Origin: Bugula neritina
Taxonomy: Eukaryota > Bryozoa > Gymnolaemata > Cheilostomatida > Bugulidae
Length of the DNA stretch: 64,000 nucleotides
Assembly (NCBI GenBank): GCA_964035545.1
Contig: OZ037765.1
Coordinates: forward strand, 19,586,698 to 19,650,697
Reading direction: 5' to 3'
Below, one piece after another: positions 45,701-64,000 of the stretch. The notes under the pieces were generated by a model that made no database searches, had not been told where the DNA came from, and was given only the letters and a program-made list of their open reading frames with translations. The first letter of the stretch is position 1. The number at the start of each line of letters is the position of its first letter. Both the position numbers and the translations under genes were made by a program.

Positions 45701-48700
45701 CTTGCTTGCATTTTCAATTGCTTACCTTTACTAATTTTCAAAACTGGGTCAAATTCCAGTTAATGGCTAAGCAAGAGAAGTTGTGTTTTTGGCAAAAATT
45801 TTCAGATCTAATCAAAGTCAAGTATATTAGTTGACTTGAGGCAGTTTGATTTGACTTGCAAACACTTGATAAGTTCAATATAGTTCCAATATATTAAGTA
45901 GTGTTTAGTTATAAAAACATTGCTTACAATAATATTGTTGGCCGTTTTATATCATTACAGTGTAAGGGAAAAATGTAGAATTAGGTGTGACCATTTTCTA
46001 GTTTTCATTTATAAACATTTTTGCATAAATAACTATTATAATAACAATACCTAATAGCAATATTAACTTTGAGCAATATTCAATAAAACATTTTTAAATC
46101 AGTATAATTCAACAAGTTTATTTGAAATAGCCTATGCTAAAAACTAATAATGCCATTTAGAATCTTGGCTTGTTTAAATAATTAAAAGAAAACTCTAGCA
46201 AATCAATCAACTTTTAGATAGAGTCAATTAGTTTTTTGCTAATTGAATCAAGTAAGTCATGATTTTACCAAATCAACTTAAGTCAAAAGATTTCAAGTAC
46301 TCATTCAATATTACTTGAAGGGATTGAGCAGCTGTGGTCTAAGGGTTAAAGCGTTTGCTTAATAAATATGAAGTCGTGGGTTAGAACCCTGACAAAGGCC
46401 ATTGGTGATGTTAGGATGAGCATCCAGAGATAATTGCTTGGCTTGTGCCGTATCTGAATAAGTCTTTAGACCACCTAAACAAAAAACCCTTTCCATCAGG
46501 GGTTTTCTCACAGGGATAAACTTGTGTGAGTGTTTAACTGTACTTGGAACCAGTTCGATTACCTTTTTAAATGTTTGTAACAGTATTGAAAAACTGAAAA
46601 TAGTCAAATAAAAAGTTAAGATTCTACAAATGATAAAACTGCACTTGATTGAGGCAATTTGAATATAACCTATAACACACCAGTTTTCATGTCAACCAAT
46701 CCTCAATTCAAGTTGCAATATTCATAAACTTCTGGGGACAGAATTAATTAAATATTACATATATCAACAAAACCAATTTTTTTACTACGAGAAGTTTAAT
46801 GACTTTAAAAAAAGCTTCTTTAAATGTAGTTTCAAAGAATCAACTGTGCAATGTGCTACATTACAATACAGTACATTATGTGTGAAAAGTTTTAATGTTA
46901 TGTATTATGTTGAGGTAACACAATTTTTTATCTTTTATACTAATGGTATATTGGCCAACAATAAATCATATATATGTTGCATGTTTTAGTACATTGAGAT
47001 GCGATTTGGGCTGGTTATGAAGTTGATGATGCTGGTCTCTAGCATATTTGGTTGGGTAAGTAAACATGGAGATTAGTAAAGCTATTCAGTGTAGGGCATG
47101 ATCTATGCTAAACAATAAAGCTGTGAAGAGTTTCACTACTTCAATGTTTAGGATCAGCAGTATATAACGTCATAACATTAGTATAGATTTAAAACAAGTG
47201 CAATCATAAGCTTGAGCTCTTGTAAATAAAAATAGAAATATTGCTTCACTATAATGCTACTTGAACTATTTCACTGAGCAATAAAGATAAAATATATACA
47301 ATTGTTTGTTTCTATGACAGCCTTCATGCAATCTCATTTCATATAAAATGTTAGTATGTATTAAAAGACAAACATGTTATCTTTTCACAGAATAAAGTGG
47401 AAAATATGCAGATTCACATTAATCTTCAATTGCTTTCCTCTATTTATGATTCGCTGTTTAAATCCTAACAGCTTTGGAAGAGTCTCTACACTGGGAAAAG
47501 GTTTTGCTGTGCCAATGTTTAGATGTAGCGTAATGGTGGTTGTGAAAAAATTCTACATATCCTAGCATTATGAAGAATCAAAGTATTGTGCAGACTTAGT
47601 GTTCTATTCATTAAGACAGCACCATCCTCTTGACAGCATATGACTAATACATACATCAATAGTGTCATGGACTAGAGTCTAGACTCTCAATTGCAGCAAT
47701 TATAGTCTGTTCTGTAAGACTATATATAAAAGTGATACAATTATTACTTTTTTAGTAACAAAGTACAATGTCGTCGACATAACCAGCTTTATAGACCTGA
47801 CTACTCCTGCCAGGTGGTGCCCTATCAGCCCATGTAGTGGGCATAAGTATAAGGCATCGTATAAGCATGTAGTTTGAACAATAAATTTTAGATTTTATTA
47901 ATATATTGTTTATCTTTTACTTGTAGCTGTTGTATACAACTCTGGTAATCTATGGTCCAGCTCTCTCCGTTTCTGCAGGTAAATATATACTTTTCTTGAA
48001 TTTTCAATCTTGAAAACTTATTAGAAAACAAAACTTATAGCCTATTATAATTTGTAACGTATAAGTATGATATTATATAGAGATGAGAAGTACACACAGC
48101 CTCAAATTCTCAAATATAAATGTACTGTGGTGTTAAATATTTCATGAGCATTGCATATGGACTATGATATGTTTTAGACTAAGATAGACCTTTTGTGTCA
48201 TTAATGACTAATGAAAATGGTAATAAACAATAAAATACACAGTGTGGTATCTCACAATTAAGTCAAAACTCAATTTACACATTTCTATCTCGTACACAGA
48301 GGCTTTCTTTTAAAGCAATTTATCAAGTTTGGCAGAGTACATACATCTTGATTACATTACTAATAATAATAATAAGAATATAATTTTTAATAAAGTGTAT
48401 TTAATGTTTCAATATTGTAAAAGTTAGTGATTAGTTTTGCCTAAAATACATGCATATGGCTTGAACATGGTTAACTAAAACATTGGGCTGCATTATAGCC
48501 TACTATGCATATTCATAAACTGGTTTGAATTAAACTCATAATTGAAGCTCTCAAATGACACAATATGTACAAGCTATGAATATATTAACATTTTGCAGTA
48601 GCAAATGTCTTGTAGTATTTCAAAAACTAGAAGTTGTGTACATATTGCAGCAGCCACAACTATTTACTATAGCTGTGGATAACTGTTTGGGCTGTACATG

Positions 48701-51700
48701 TCTTTGTTTTTTAGAGATGTATAGTTCAAAAGGTTATTTTCTCAGCTATATATAGTTTATAATATTATATTTTGCACTGTTTGAAGTGACTGGAATCAAC
48801 ATATGGTTAGCAGTGATGTCAGTGGCACTGGTTGGTCTGTTTTACACTGTCATGGTAGGGCAACTCTTTATTCTATACTTTGGTTTACATAATTGCAACT
48901 CTATACTTTAATAAACGATTAAACTTTTTTTTTCAAATCGAAAAGTGCACTTTATGGCCAATGCACTACAATGCATACTATTTTATAAAATTACAATGAT
49001 TCATATATATGCACAAAAATTTAAAAAGAACCTATAATTAATATAGCATAGGGAGTAGTCATGGTCTAGGCCCATGGGGTTAGAGCATTTGGCTTAGTAA
49101 GCACAAAGTCTTGGGTTCGAAACCCAGTAAAGGCCATTGGTGATGTTAGGAAGAGCATCCAGTCATAATTACTTGAAACTAATTAAAGCTAAGATATGGG
49201 AAAGTCAAATTGAGTTTTAGTATACTTCAGTGTTAAAGCACTGAAAAATATTTTAGAAATAACAGAGGAATTTTCGGCCTACAATTTATAATAGCAGCGC
49301 GATCATGGAACTCTCAGAGCAAGGTATTACCATCTTGTAATGTATTTCAGTTACTATTACCTATTATACTATAAATGCTAATGTAACTTCAGGGAGGGCT
49401 AAAAGCAGTGCTATGGACAGATACTCTACAGTTTATAATAATGGTGGTTGGAACAGTTACAGTCCTGGTGTATGGTAGTGTGAAGGAAGGAGGTTTTGGT
49501 GAAGTGCTAAGAGTAAACTATCTCAGTGGGAGGATGGATATTACAGAGTTAGTGTCTCATGCTTCTTTGTTTCTATATATAACCAACTGATATAACAACC
49601 ACTATTTTTGTACACCAAACAGCAGGAAAATAGTATAGAAAATAATTCTCAGCTTTTTTATAAATTGAAGTTGCATATTGCTGACTTTATAAGATCAGAA
49701 CTTTCTCGATTTTGGGCAACATAATATTGCTTCTCTACCTTGTCTTATCAATTTAATTCATGTTTAGTCTATAAACTTAATATTGTTTTACATTTTCTAA
49801 GTATTTTTTTTGATAAACTCATGCTTGCAATTTGGCTGTAAAAAATAAACATTTATTTTGTTTAATGGATATAAAATGTAACACATGCACCATTTGGTTC
49901 CTACTTGTAGAAATGCAGAGAGCAGCTTGAAAGCTAAAATGTATAGCTAGCATGAATAATATGCACAGTAAAACTAAATTTTAAATATACATAGCTCATT
50001 TATTATCTAAAAAACTGCTCAATAATATGGTGGCAGGCTCGAGATCTAAGAGATCTAACCGACAGCTCTTGTTTCTTATAATATATTTTCATTTGTAGCA
50101 AAAGTTAGGCCATTTAAAACTTAAAGCCACACTGAATGCAAAATATATTGAATTTTGTTAAAATATGAAATTAAATAATTTGTTTAACACTATCATAATA
50201 TTCATATATTGCAATATGCTAATACCAAGCTTCACACAGAATATATATTTATTAAATATTTCTATTAATATATAATTATTATGTCAGTAAATTTCAGTAA
50301 GAATGAAGTAATAAAGTCTATACAAAGAGAAAAGCCGTTTTATTTTGTCAACTTGTAGCTCATCAAAAGTGTTAGACTTGGATCCAAGGGCACGACATAC
50401 ATTATGGTCGACTGCAGTTCAGGGAATTTTATTATACATGAATGTGTATGGAGCTGGGGCTGCTTCAATTCAAAGAGCTCTCACACTAAGATCTAAGAAA
50501 GACATAGCCGTGTAAGTTACTCTTATAGTTCAATTCATACCACATTGTCCATGCAAAAATGTAATATGCTTGCATTTGCTATGCACACTACATTGCATAT
50601 ATCCCGTGGCAAATAAAATGAATTAATTTTTTTAATAGTACAATTTGGAGGATGTTGAAAACGTATGTTTTGTTAACAGCTATTTTTTATTTTTCGTTAA
50701 TGTAATTTGTTTGTTGTATTTTCTTGTTACTGCAGTGCATATGGAGCGACAGCAATAGGAACAGGTCTGTTTGGACTAGTCTGTGGTTTCATTGGTTTAG
50801 TGATATTTTCATATAACAGATATTGTGACCCTGTAACTGATGGCACCATCTTCAGTAAAGATCAGGTAATATTTTTTGATTAGTGTTATACATGGTCTTC
50901 ATAGACATATTCAGATATTCAACTAAAAAGTTATTCTGATGGTTGCAAGATATACTATTTTATTGGAGCTTTCTAATCCTATTAGAATATGCAATCAATT
51001 AACACCTTTCAAACAACATGAGTTTAAGAATTGCTTATTAAATTACTCTTAGTTTTTGTTAAAAAATTGTAAGAACTAACATTTTTATAAAATGTTGGTG
51101 ATTAATTCAATATTTTTCTTTTGTAGCTCTACCCGCTGTATATTATGCAGCTACTTGGACATTTACCTGGTCTACCTGGACTTATACTGTCTTCCATATT
51201 CAGTGCATCTCTCAGGTTAATGACATTAATCAACTTTACTGACAGCATCTTGGGGAAAGCAGCTTAGGACTTTTTTATTGATACACTATATCATATGCCT
51301 TTTCTACCATATTTTTTGTACACTATGCACATTACCAATACAGTCAGTACATTATTACAGCACCATTAGCTCTGTTCTAAACTCTGGAGCAGCTATCCTG
51401 TTGGAAGACTGTGTTCGACCCTTGAAACCAAACTTGAGTGAATTCAGAGCTACTTTGATCTCAAAGATTATCTCCTTAGTGCTGGGTGGTATAGCTATAC
51501 TACTCGTCTTGTTTGCTAGGAACTTTGGAACTAGTCTGTTGTCAGTAAGCTGTTAATTTAAACATATAAGTATGTTATCTAGTCGCCAAAGTCACATATA
51601 ATTAAATACCAATATTTACAAAAGGTTATTATTCTTTTTGATAATTATTCTGAAATTGGCTGATTAAGTTAGCGTAATACAAAAATTTTGACGAGTGGCT

Positions 51701-53532
51701 TTTACAATGCAATGCAACTCAGTAAAATTTCAACACGGCCAAATTGAATTGAAAATCGTGAAGGTATAAATGCAACCTTAAGGCTGAAAACACCCATTCT
51801 CTGTTCTAAACTTGAAAGACAGATTGAATTTCTTGTAATTAACCACCGTTTTTGTTTGTTACCAACACTGCATACACATGGTTGATTTTGAATGTTATGA
51901 TACTATACAAGAGTGGTTCCAATGCTCTTGTAGATGGGAATGACTTTTGTTGGAATATTGAATGGACCTGGTCTAGCAATCTTTTCTATGGGTATTTTTC
52001 TACCAGTGATTAACAATAAAGGAGCAATAGTTGGATATCTTGTTGGATGTGGTAAGAAGCTTTAAGGCTTCAGCTGCAAGATTTTTCATCTTTGAAAAAA
52101 TCTTGATCAAATTCTGATTTATTAAAAAAGATTTTTTGCTAGAAAAATGAACAATTTGCGAAACAAGTTTTTACACTTTGTCAATTTTTAATCAGTCGTT
52201 GTTTATTCCAGTTTTTTTGTAGCATTTGCTGCGTGGGAAGGGTTTGGCAACCTAGTCAACAAGCCATATGTGTACTCCTACCCTGTAACTACAGCTGGTT
52301 GTAACATCACAGATGAGAACTTACTTACTAATATATCATCTCCTGTATATGACCCCAGTACATGGAACCCTCAGTCTCACTACAGGTAGACAAAATTTTA
52401 CTCAAACATTATAGAGAGTGTTCAGAAAAGGAATTCAAAATTATGTCAACTAATATTCAAAACTGTGTAAATTGTTACTCAAATTTAAAGTTTAATAGTA
52501 GAATGGTCTGTAATTAAACAGAACAATAACCCAAATATATAACCTATGTTCTGCAGATCTGGCATAGCAGCTTTGTATGACGTCTCCTATCTATGGATAT
52601 TTTTAAATGGAGCCACGGTTACTGTTATAGTATCAGTTGTCTTCAGCTTTATATTTGGTAAGTAATGGGCACAACCGCTCAAGTAACAAGAACTAATTAC
52701 TTCTTATATAGTTGGAGGTCTTATTAAATAATTTGATTCTTATCTAGGATTTAGCCTTGCTGCCAACTAAAATATATATCATATTGTAAGATTTGTTGTT
52801 CACAAAGTGTTTTAGCTGCCTAATAAAGTATTGTAAGGTCTTATCCTTTTAGCTTCTAATTATCATGTGATAAAATACAAAATATATTAACTAAACTTTC
52901 ACCTTTTAGCTTCCGAAGATGATAAACCAATCAGCAGAAAGCTTCTCTCCCCACTGTTGTATAAAAATAAGTGTTTTTTAACGACAAGAGTCAGAAATGC
53001 AATGGACTTTGCTGACGAAACAGTAAGCTAATCTACTCAACTAAAGAGAAATATTTTACATTAATATCAAAATATAATGTTAAATCGCATTATTTGTGCA
53101 AACAAACATGTTCCTGTAATAATGCATGTGCTGTGCAAAGAGAAGACAATTATTAAACTAAATTTTTTTTCAAGTTATGTTGTTTTGTAATAAAATTTTT
53201 ACCAAAAAGACCTTTTTCTAATTTTAGAGTAGCATCTTATACTAAAAATAAAAAAGATAATTTTTTTCAAACTATGGCTATTATTAATTAAATAATGAAA
53301 AATTCTCTTACAGTGTGTTGTAGCTAAAGTAAGGGAGATAAATCTCGTTAAAAACTTCTGCTATTATTTTAAGATAATTTATGTTTTAATAATATTTTAG
53401 GAAGAATCCACAGATGGCAGTAAATCTACAGGAAGCAGTGACTCAAGGCCCGACAAAAAACAGGCTTATGACAATGATATCAAAATAGATGAGAATTTTG
53501 AGCTTGAAAATAAAGTAGCAACCAAGTTATAG
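42750..53532 (+). CDS. SLC5-family sodium-coupled transporter, monocarboxylate-type (copy 1)
   Basis: Fifteen exons: 42750-42931, 45483-45642, 46990-47055, 47927-47978, 48787-48854, 49393-49547, 50359-50511, 50736-50865, 51127-51215, 51361-51544, 51934-52051, 52223-52385, 52557-52657, 52910-53022 and 53401-53532. All phases join, giving 621 residues (SLC5A8 is about 610). Family marks: [20 protein letters not shown] in TM1, [39 protein letters not shown], the extracellular [39 protein letters not shown] and SSVLNS at the Na2 sodium site, and [10 protein letters not shown] between late helices. This is the LeuT fold with about 13 membrane helices. It resembles SLC5A8/SLC5A12 (with SLC5A5/A6 in the same clade), which bring in lactate, short-chain fatty acids or iodide with sodium. 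The C-terminus ATKL is a class I PDZ ligand, as in SLC5A8. The exact substrate is not shown by sequence. Confidence 0.93.
45140..45390. repeat. Compound microsatellite/minisatellite in SLC5 copy 1 intron 1
   Basis: A (CA)n and (GCAC)n tract at 45140-45217 is followed by gctataca and cagtataca words. From about 45286 to 45386 there is a regular 9-bp unit, attatacac, repeated about ten times with changes to attatacat at the end. It ends about 95 bp before the exon 2 acceptor. Confidence 0.92.
46325..46535 (+). mobile_element. tRNA-derived SINE, copy D (SLC5 copy 1 intron 2)
   Basis: Head gagcagctgtggtctaaggg, B-box gggttagaaccc, body ggccattggtgatgttagga then tgagcatccagagataattg, tail ggggttttctcacagggata followed by aaacttgtgtgag. 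Same segment order as the other copies. Confidence 0.9.
49051..49175 (+). mobile_element. tRNA-derived SINE, copy E (3'-truncated, SLC5 copy 1 intron 5)
   Basis: Head gggagtagtcatggtctagg, B-box gggttcgaaaccc, body ggccattggtgatgttagga then agagcatccagtcataatt. The tail with tctcacaggg is missing: the sequence departs after about 125 bp. Confidence 0.87.
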
Positions 53533-54144
53533 GCTAAACTAAAACCACAATTCTTATATTTGCTGTTTAGATCTTGGTTTAAACTTTGTATATTGTATCT
53601 ATAATGCTTTTTAGTTTTAGATTTTTATGCAGAATGCAATTGAAAATGTGCATTTATGGTAAACAATTTGTTGTACTATAACTTCCCAAGTTTATTGCAA
53701 TCAATTTTCTATTTCGGCAAAATTATTAAAAATTAGCTGCGCTTACATCTTCTATATCATATTATAGTGTTTTATATATTAATAATTATTAATAAATTTT
53801 TCACTTGCTGCTTTTATAGTTACAAAATTGTACGGACCCTAATAAGTAGCTATAGATAATTTCTGCGGTTACAACTCTATGATGAAAAAATGTTATAATG
53901 TTTCTTGTTCAAAATTTATCAATATGTAGTGATGAATAAATTGACACTTCCCATGCATTTATATTCTTACATAATAGTATACACAATGCGCACTGTCACA
54001 TTGTCTATTCTACTAAACTTCAAAGCAATTTTCAGTTGGTCTATTAAAACATGTAGAACTCAGCTAATCAGGGATTGTACCGCTCAAATATCTCACAATT
54101 ATAACCTATATAAAATTCTGCAAGTTCAAGTGTAAAATGCATGG

Positions 54145-54360
54145 TTTTAAAAATATTTGCGCAACTTTTGCTATGTGCATTTTTTAGTTTTATATCTTAA
54201 GCTTAGAGCATCACGTTTCTTTTTATTATTTCTAAATTTAGATGTTTGAAAATTTCAGTTAAAATTTACATGCTTGAAAATATACTCTGGACAGGCTGTA
54301 CCACTACTCCAGTGTTACTGAGATAAAGCTCAATACATTTTGGTTTGTTATAACATGAAT
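54145..54360 (+). repeat. Dispersed repeat, plus-oriented arm
   Basis: Starts near aaaaatatttgcgcaacttt and includes tatttctaaattta, gatgtttgaaaatttcag, gcttgaaaatatactctgga, taccactactccagtgtta and caatacattttg. The same order of words occurs in reverse complement at about 56740-56965. Identity is imperfect, so it is an old dispersed repeat or an old inverted duplication. Confidence 0.75.
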
Positions 54361-54588
54361 GGCAATTGGGTGAGGGTGTAACACTCATAAACTTGGTACA
54401 CGACTCAATAGGTTAGTTGAGTAATATATACGCCTGTTTATTAAAAACTAGTAGTGAAAGATTTTAAGCGTACCATCTTGAAAGGTTCTGCATCACTTTT
54501 TGAATTTATACTTTAATGTTACTATTGAAACATAATCTAAAAATATGCTGTACAAAATACACAGTAGGACAAAAATTTGAAGCTATGC

Positions 54589-54743
<155 letters not shown>

Positions 54744-54751
54744 AGTTAGAG

Positions 54752-55116
<365 letters not shown>

Positions 55117-55827
55117 CATGCTGCATTAGTATATAATATATGTCACCATGTAGATGTTACTAGATTAACTTTCAGTACTATTCCTGTCATTAAAATTTTA
55201 TTATAAACCAATGCTCCTAAAGTAGGTACCTCAATGTCTGCTAATTTTTTATAGTTTTTACTGACTAATTAAATTATTTCTAATAATGATAGAATAAATA
55301 ACCATGACAACAATGTTTATACAAGGCTGCATGCAGTACAGAAGCAAAGGCTTTGAGCTCACCTTAGCATCTATTCCTAATATTTGAGCTTAAAATACCC
55401 ATCCCTAGCCTAAGGCCTAGGTTATTTCATTGTCATTTGGACACTATTTAAACTTTTAGTTAAATAAACTATTACCAGCACTGTTGGTGTTAGCACTCAG
55501 TAATGCAGCTACTTCGCTGTAGATGCAGCAATTTCTGGCCTGTATACTATATATTATTACAATATAGTATATCATGGCTATCACATCATAACATCTGATG
55601 GGCATTTCTACTACCACATTTTTGGTAGCACATTTATTTTATATCATTGGAACTCTCCAACTGCAATAGCAGTTAGTTAAATGTAATAAACAACTTGCAA
55701 AGCCAGTCTGGCTTCTTCTCCGTTTATTTTTTGAGCACACAATAACAAAAGTGAAAATATTGGTACTTATAAACTATCAAGTAAATGTTTTCTATATTTT
55801 ATTTGTTTCTCCTTTAGCAAAAAAGAT

Positions 55828-56043
55828 GGGAGCAGTTGTGGTCTATGGGTTAAGGTGTTTGCCTAGTAAGTACAAAGTCATGGGTTCGAGCCCCGACAAA
55901 GGCCATTGATGATGTCAGGAAGAGCATTCAGTCATAATTGCTCTTGTGTCCCATGTGAATAAATCCTTGGGCCAATTTAACAAAAACCCCTTCCATCAGG
56001 GGTTTCTCACAGGGATGGTGATTATAAACTTACGTGAGTTTTA
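55828..56043 (+). mobile_element. tRNA-derived SINE, copy F (best preserved)
   Basis: Head gggagcagttgtggtctatg, B-box gggttcgagcccc, body ggccattgatgatgtcagga then agagcattcagtcataattg, tail caggggtttctcacaggga then tggtgattataaacttacg. The string tttagcaa occurs just before the element (55813) and just after it (56044), which may be a target-site duplication. Confidence 0.92.
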
Positions 56044-56739
56044 TTTAGCAATACAAATATACAATACCTAAACGCTTGTAAAGGAACTATCACACTTGGA
56101 CCACCCAGGTCATACATTATGTAAAGACATGGTTTAGCACAGCCACTATAAGGAGCTAAGCACTTGTTTACTATTTACAAACTGAAACAAGACTGCTGCC
56201 ATGTATATTTTGTAAGAAACAGACTTTCAAATCTAGTTATTATAAATTTGTTTATATCTATTTGAATGCTTTAAAAATTAGTTAGTTATATAGTTGTAGT
56301 TAGTCACAATTAAATAAGAAAAACAATTAACAACTATTTTATTGCTTTTCTAAAAAACCTAAATATAGGCATGGGTGAGTTCTAATTGCTAACTAGTTTT
56401 AACTTAGTTAGTCTAATTTTCAAAACAATAAAGTGGAACTATAGGGTTTTTAAATTTTATTAAATCTTATGCACACTAGCATAAATGTCTTATACCACAA
56501 TATATGGTTAAACACCTCAGTAAATATGGGGTTTTGACAAAACTAGTAGCTCAATAGCTCACATAATAATATGTTATGTTGCATGCTTGAGGTGTGAAAA
56601 TTGTCACAAGCCAGTGGGTCAAATTTGGTTCAATGATTATAGTGTACCTTCATACACATAACTTACATAAACTCTAATAGCTGCAAATAGTAGCCTAGTT
56701 ATGACTAAAACCTTTCACTACTAACGCCAAGTAACATTC

Positions 56740-56965
56740 AAGATAAAAACAAAGCAAAATGTATTGGGCTTTATGCCAGCAACACTGGAGTAGTGGTACA
56801 TGCAGCTGGTCCAGAGTATATTTTCAAACGTGCAAATTTTGACTGCAATTTCAAACATTTAAATTTAGAAATATCCAAAAATAAACTCAATGCTCTTCAC
56901 TCAAAATATGAAATTAAGTAATACACATAGCAAAAGTTAAACAAATATTTTTAGAAACGTGCATG
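56740..56965 (-). repeat. Dispersed repeat, minus-oriented arm
   Basis: The reverse complement reads through cttttgctatgtgtatta, tatttctaaatttaaatg, gtttgaaaatatactctgga, taccactactccagtgttgc and caatacattttgc, matching the plus arm at 54145-54360. The pair brackets the TA/GA block and SINE F. Confidence 0.75.
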
Positions 56966-57370
56966 TTGTGCTAAATTTGAGGACTTTTGGAATTTCATCT
57001 AAGTTATAATGGTGACATATTTGAGGGGTACAATTGCCTAATTGGCTGAGTTATGCATGCATGGTCTAATAGAACATGTGAATTTTTACAATCATTGTTT
57101 AAGCAAATATGGAGAGAAGGTGATTAAGCTAGTACATACTGTTACAGATTTAGTTTATCACATTCTTCTATTTCATTGGCTAATCTTATTTTTCTTTCAT
57201 CGATCTAACCAAGTCTATGGCTTAGTTTTATATCAAACTCTACTGGCTTAGTTATGGACAATACTACACTCTGGTGTGAACACATTTTATCGTGAGGTTT
57301 ATGTGAATATTTTCAAACTTCTACAAGGCTTTGGAATTATTTCCTAGGTTGCTTAGATAAAGTTTTAGTA

Positions 57371-64000
<6,630 letters not shown>

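Noticed and set aside
47374-47565. 63-residue ORF in SLC5 copy 1 intron 3
   Set aside because: Does not fit exon phases and copy 2 has no equivalent; the gene is complete without it.
52842-52860. Second ccttttagcttc acceptor-like site before SLC5 copy 1 exon 14
   Set aside because: Reading from it meets stops quickly (TAA within the first codons); the site at 52909 continues the frame into a conserved cytoplasmic tail.

Overview
The window is nuclear DNA of an AT-rich invertebrate animal. Genes are split by short GT-AG introns with phases that join cleanly, and the proteins match metazoan families: a BBSome subunit, a chromosomal passenger subunit, a vicinal-cysteine Cys-loop receptor and SLC5 carriers. 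Repeats are typical of animals: a tRNA-derived SINE, MITE-like elements, a LINE remnant and long microsatellites. A lophotrochozoan is my guess; it rests on general resemblance and is weak.

Layout. 1-3922 (-): ZCCHC4-type rRNA m6A methyltransferase, 3' end outside the window. 3923-10179: no gene seen; fields of degenerate simple repeat, a nested inverted-repeat element and a LINE remnant. 10180-13272 (+): Borealin (CDCA8), short at the C-terminus. 14630-23933 (+): alpha-type nicotinic-like Cys-loop receptor with two alternative versions of exon 4. 25740-31388 (-): DDX23/PRP28 spliceosomal DEAD-box helicase, complete in 12 exons. 35375-41123 (+): BBS5, complete in 10 exons. 42750-53532 (+): SLC5 sodium-coupled monocarboxylate-type transporter, complete in 15 exons. 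57371-64000 (+): tandem paralogue of that transporter, cut by the window end in exon 9.

The genes do not form an operon or pathway; they are ordinary neighbours on both strands. The only functional cluster is the SLC5 tandem pair. The most interesting points are: (i) duplicated 113-nt exons in the receptor's ligand-binding domain, very likely mutually exclusive; (ii) an SLC5 pair in which some exons are almost identical and others about 18 percent diverged, suggesting gene conversion; (iii) a 117-bp tandem array grown from the 3' tail of a SINE inside BBS5, which creates a spurious 186-residue repeat ORF; (iv) an intact-looking 210-bp MITE with TA duplications in the second SLC5 gene. I found no CRISPR array, rRNA gene or convincing tRNA gene.

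All gene models were built by reading splice sites and frames by eye. Family assignments come from recognising conserved motifs, not from a database search.
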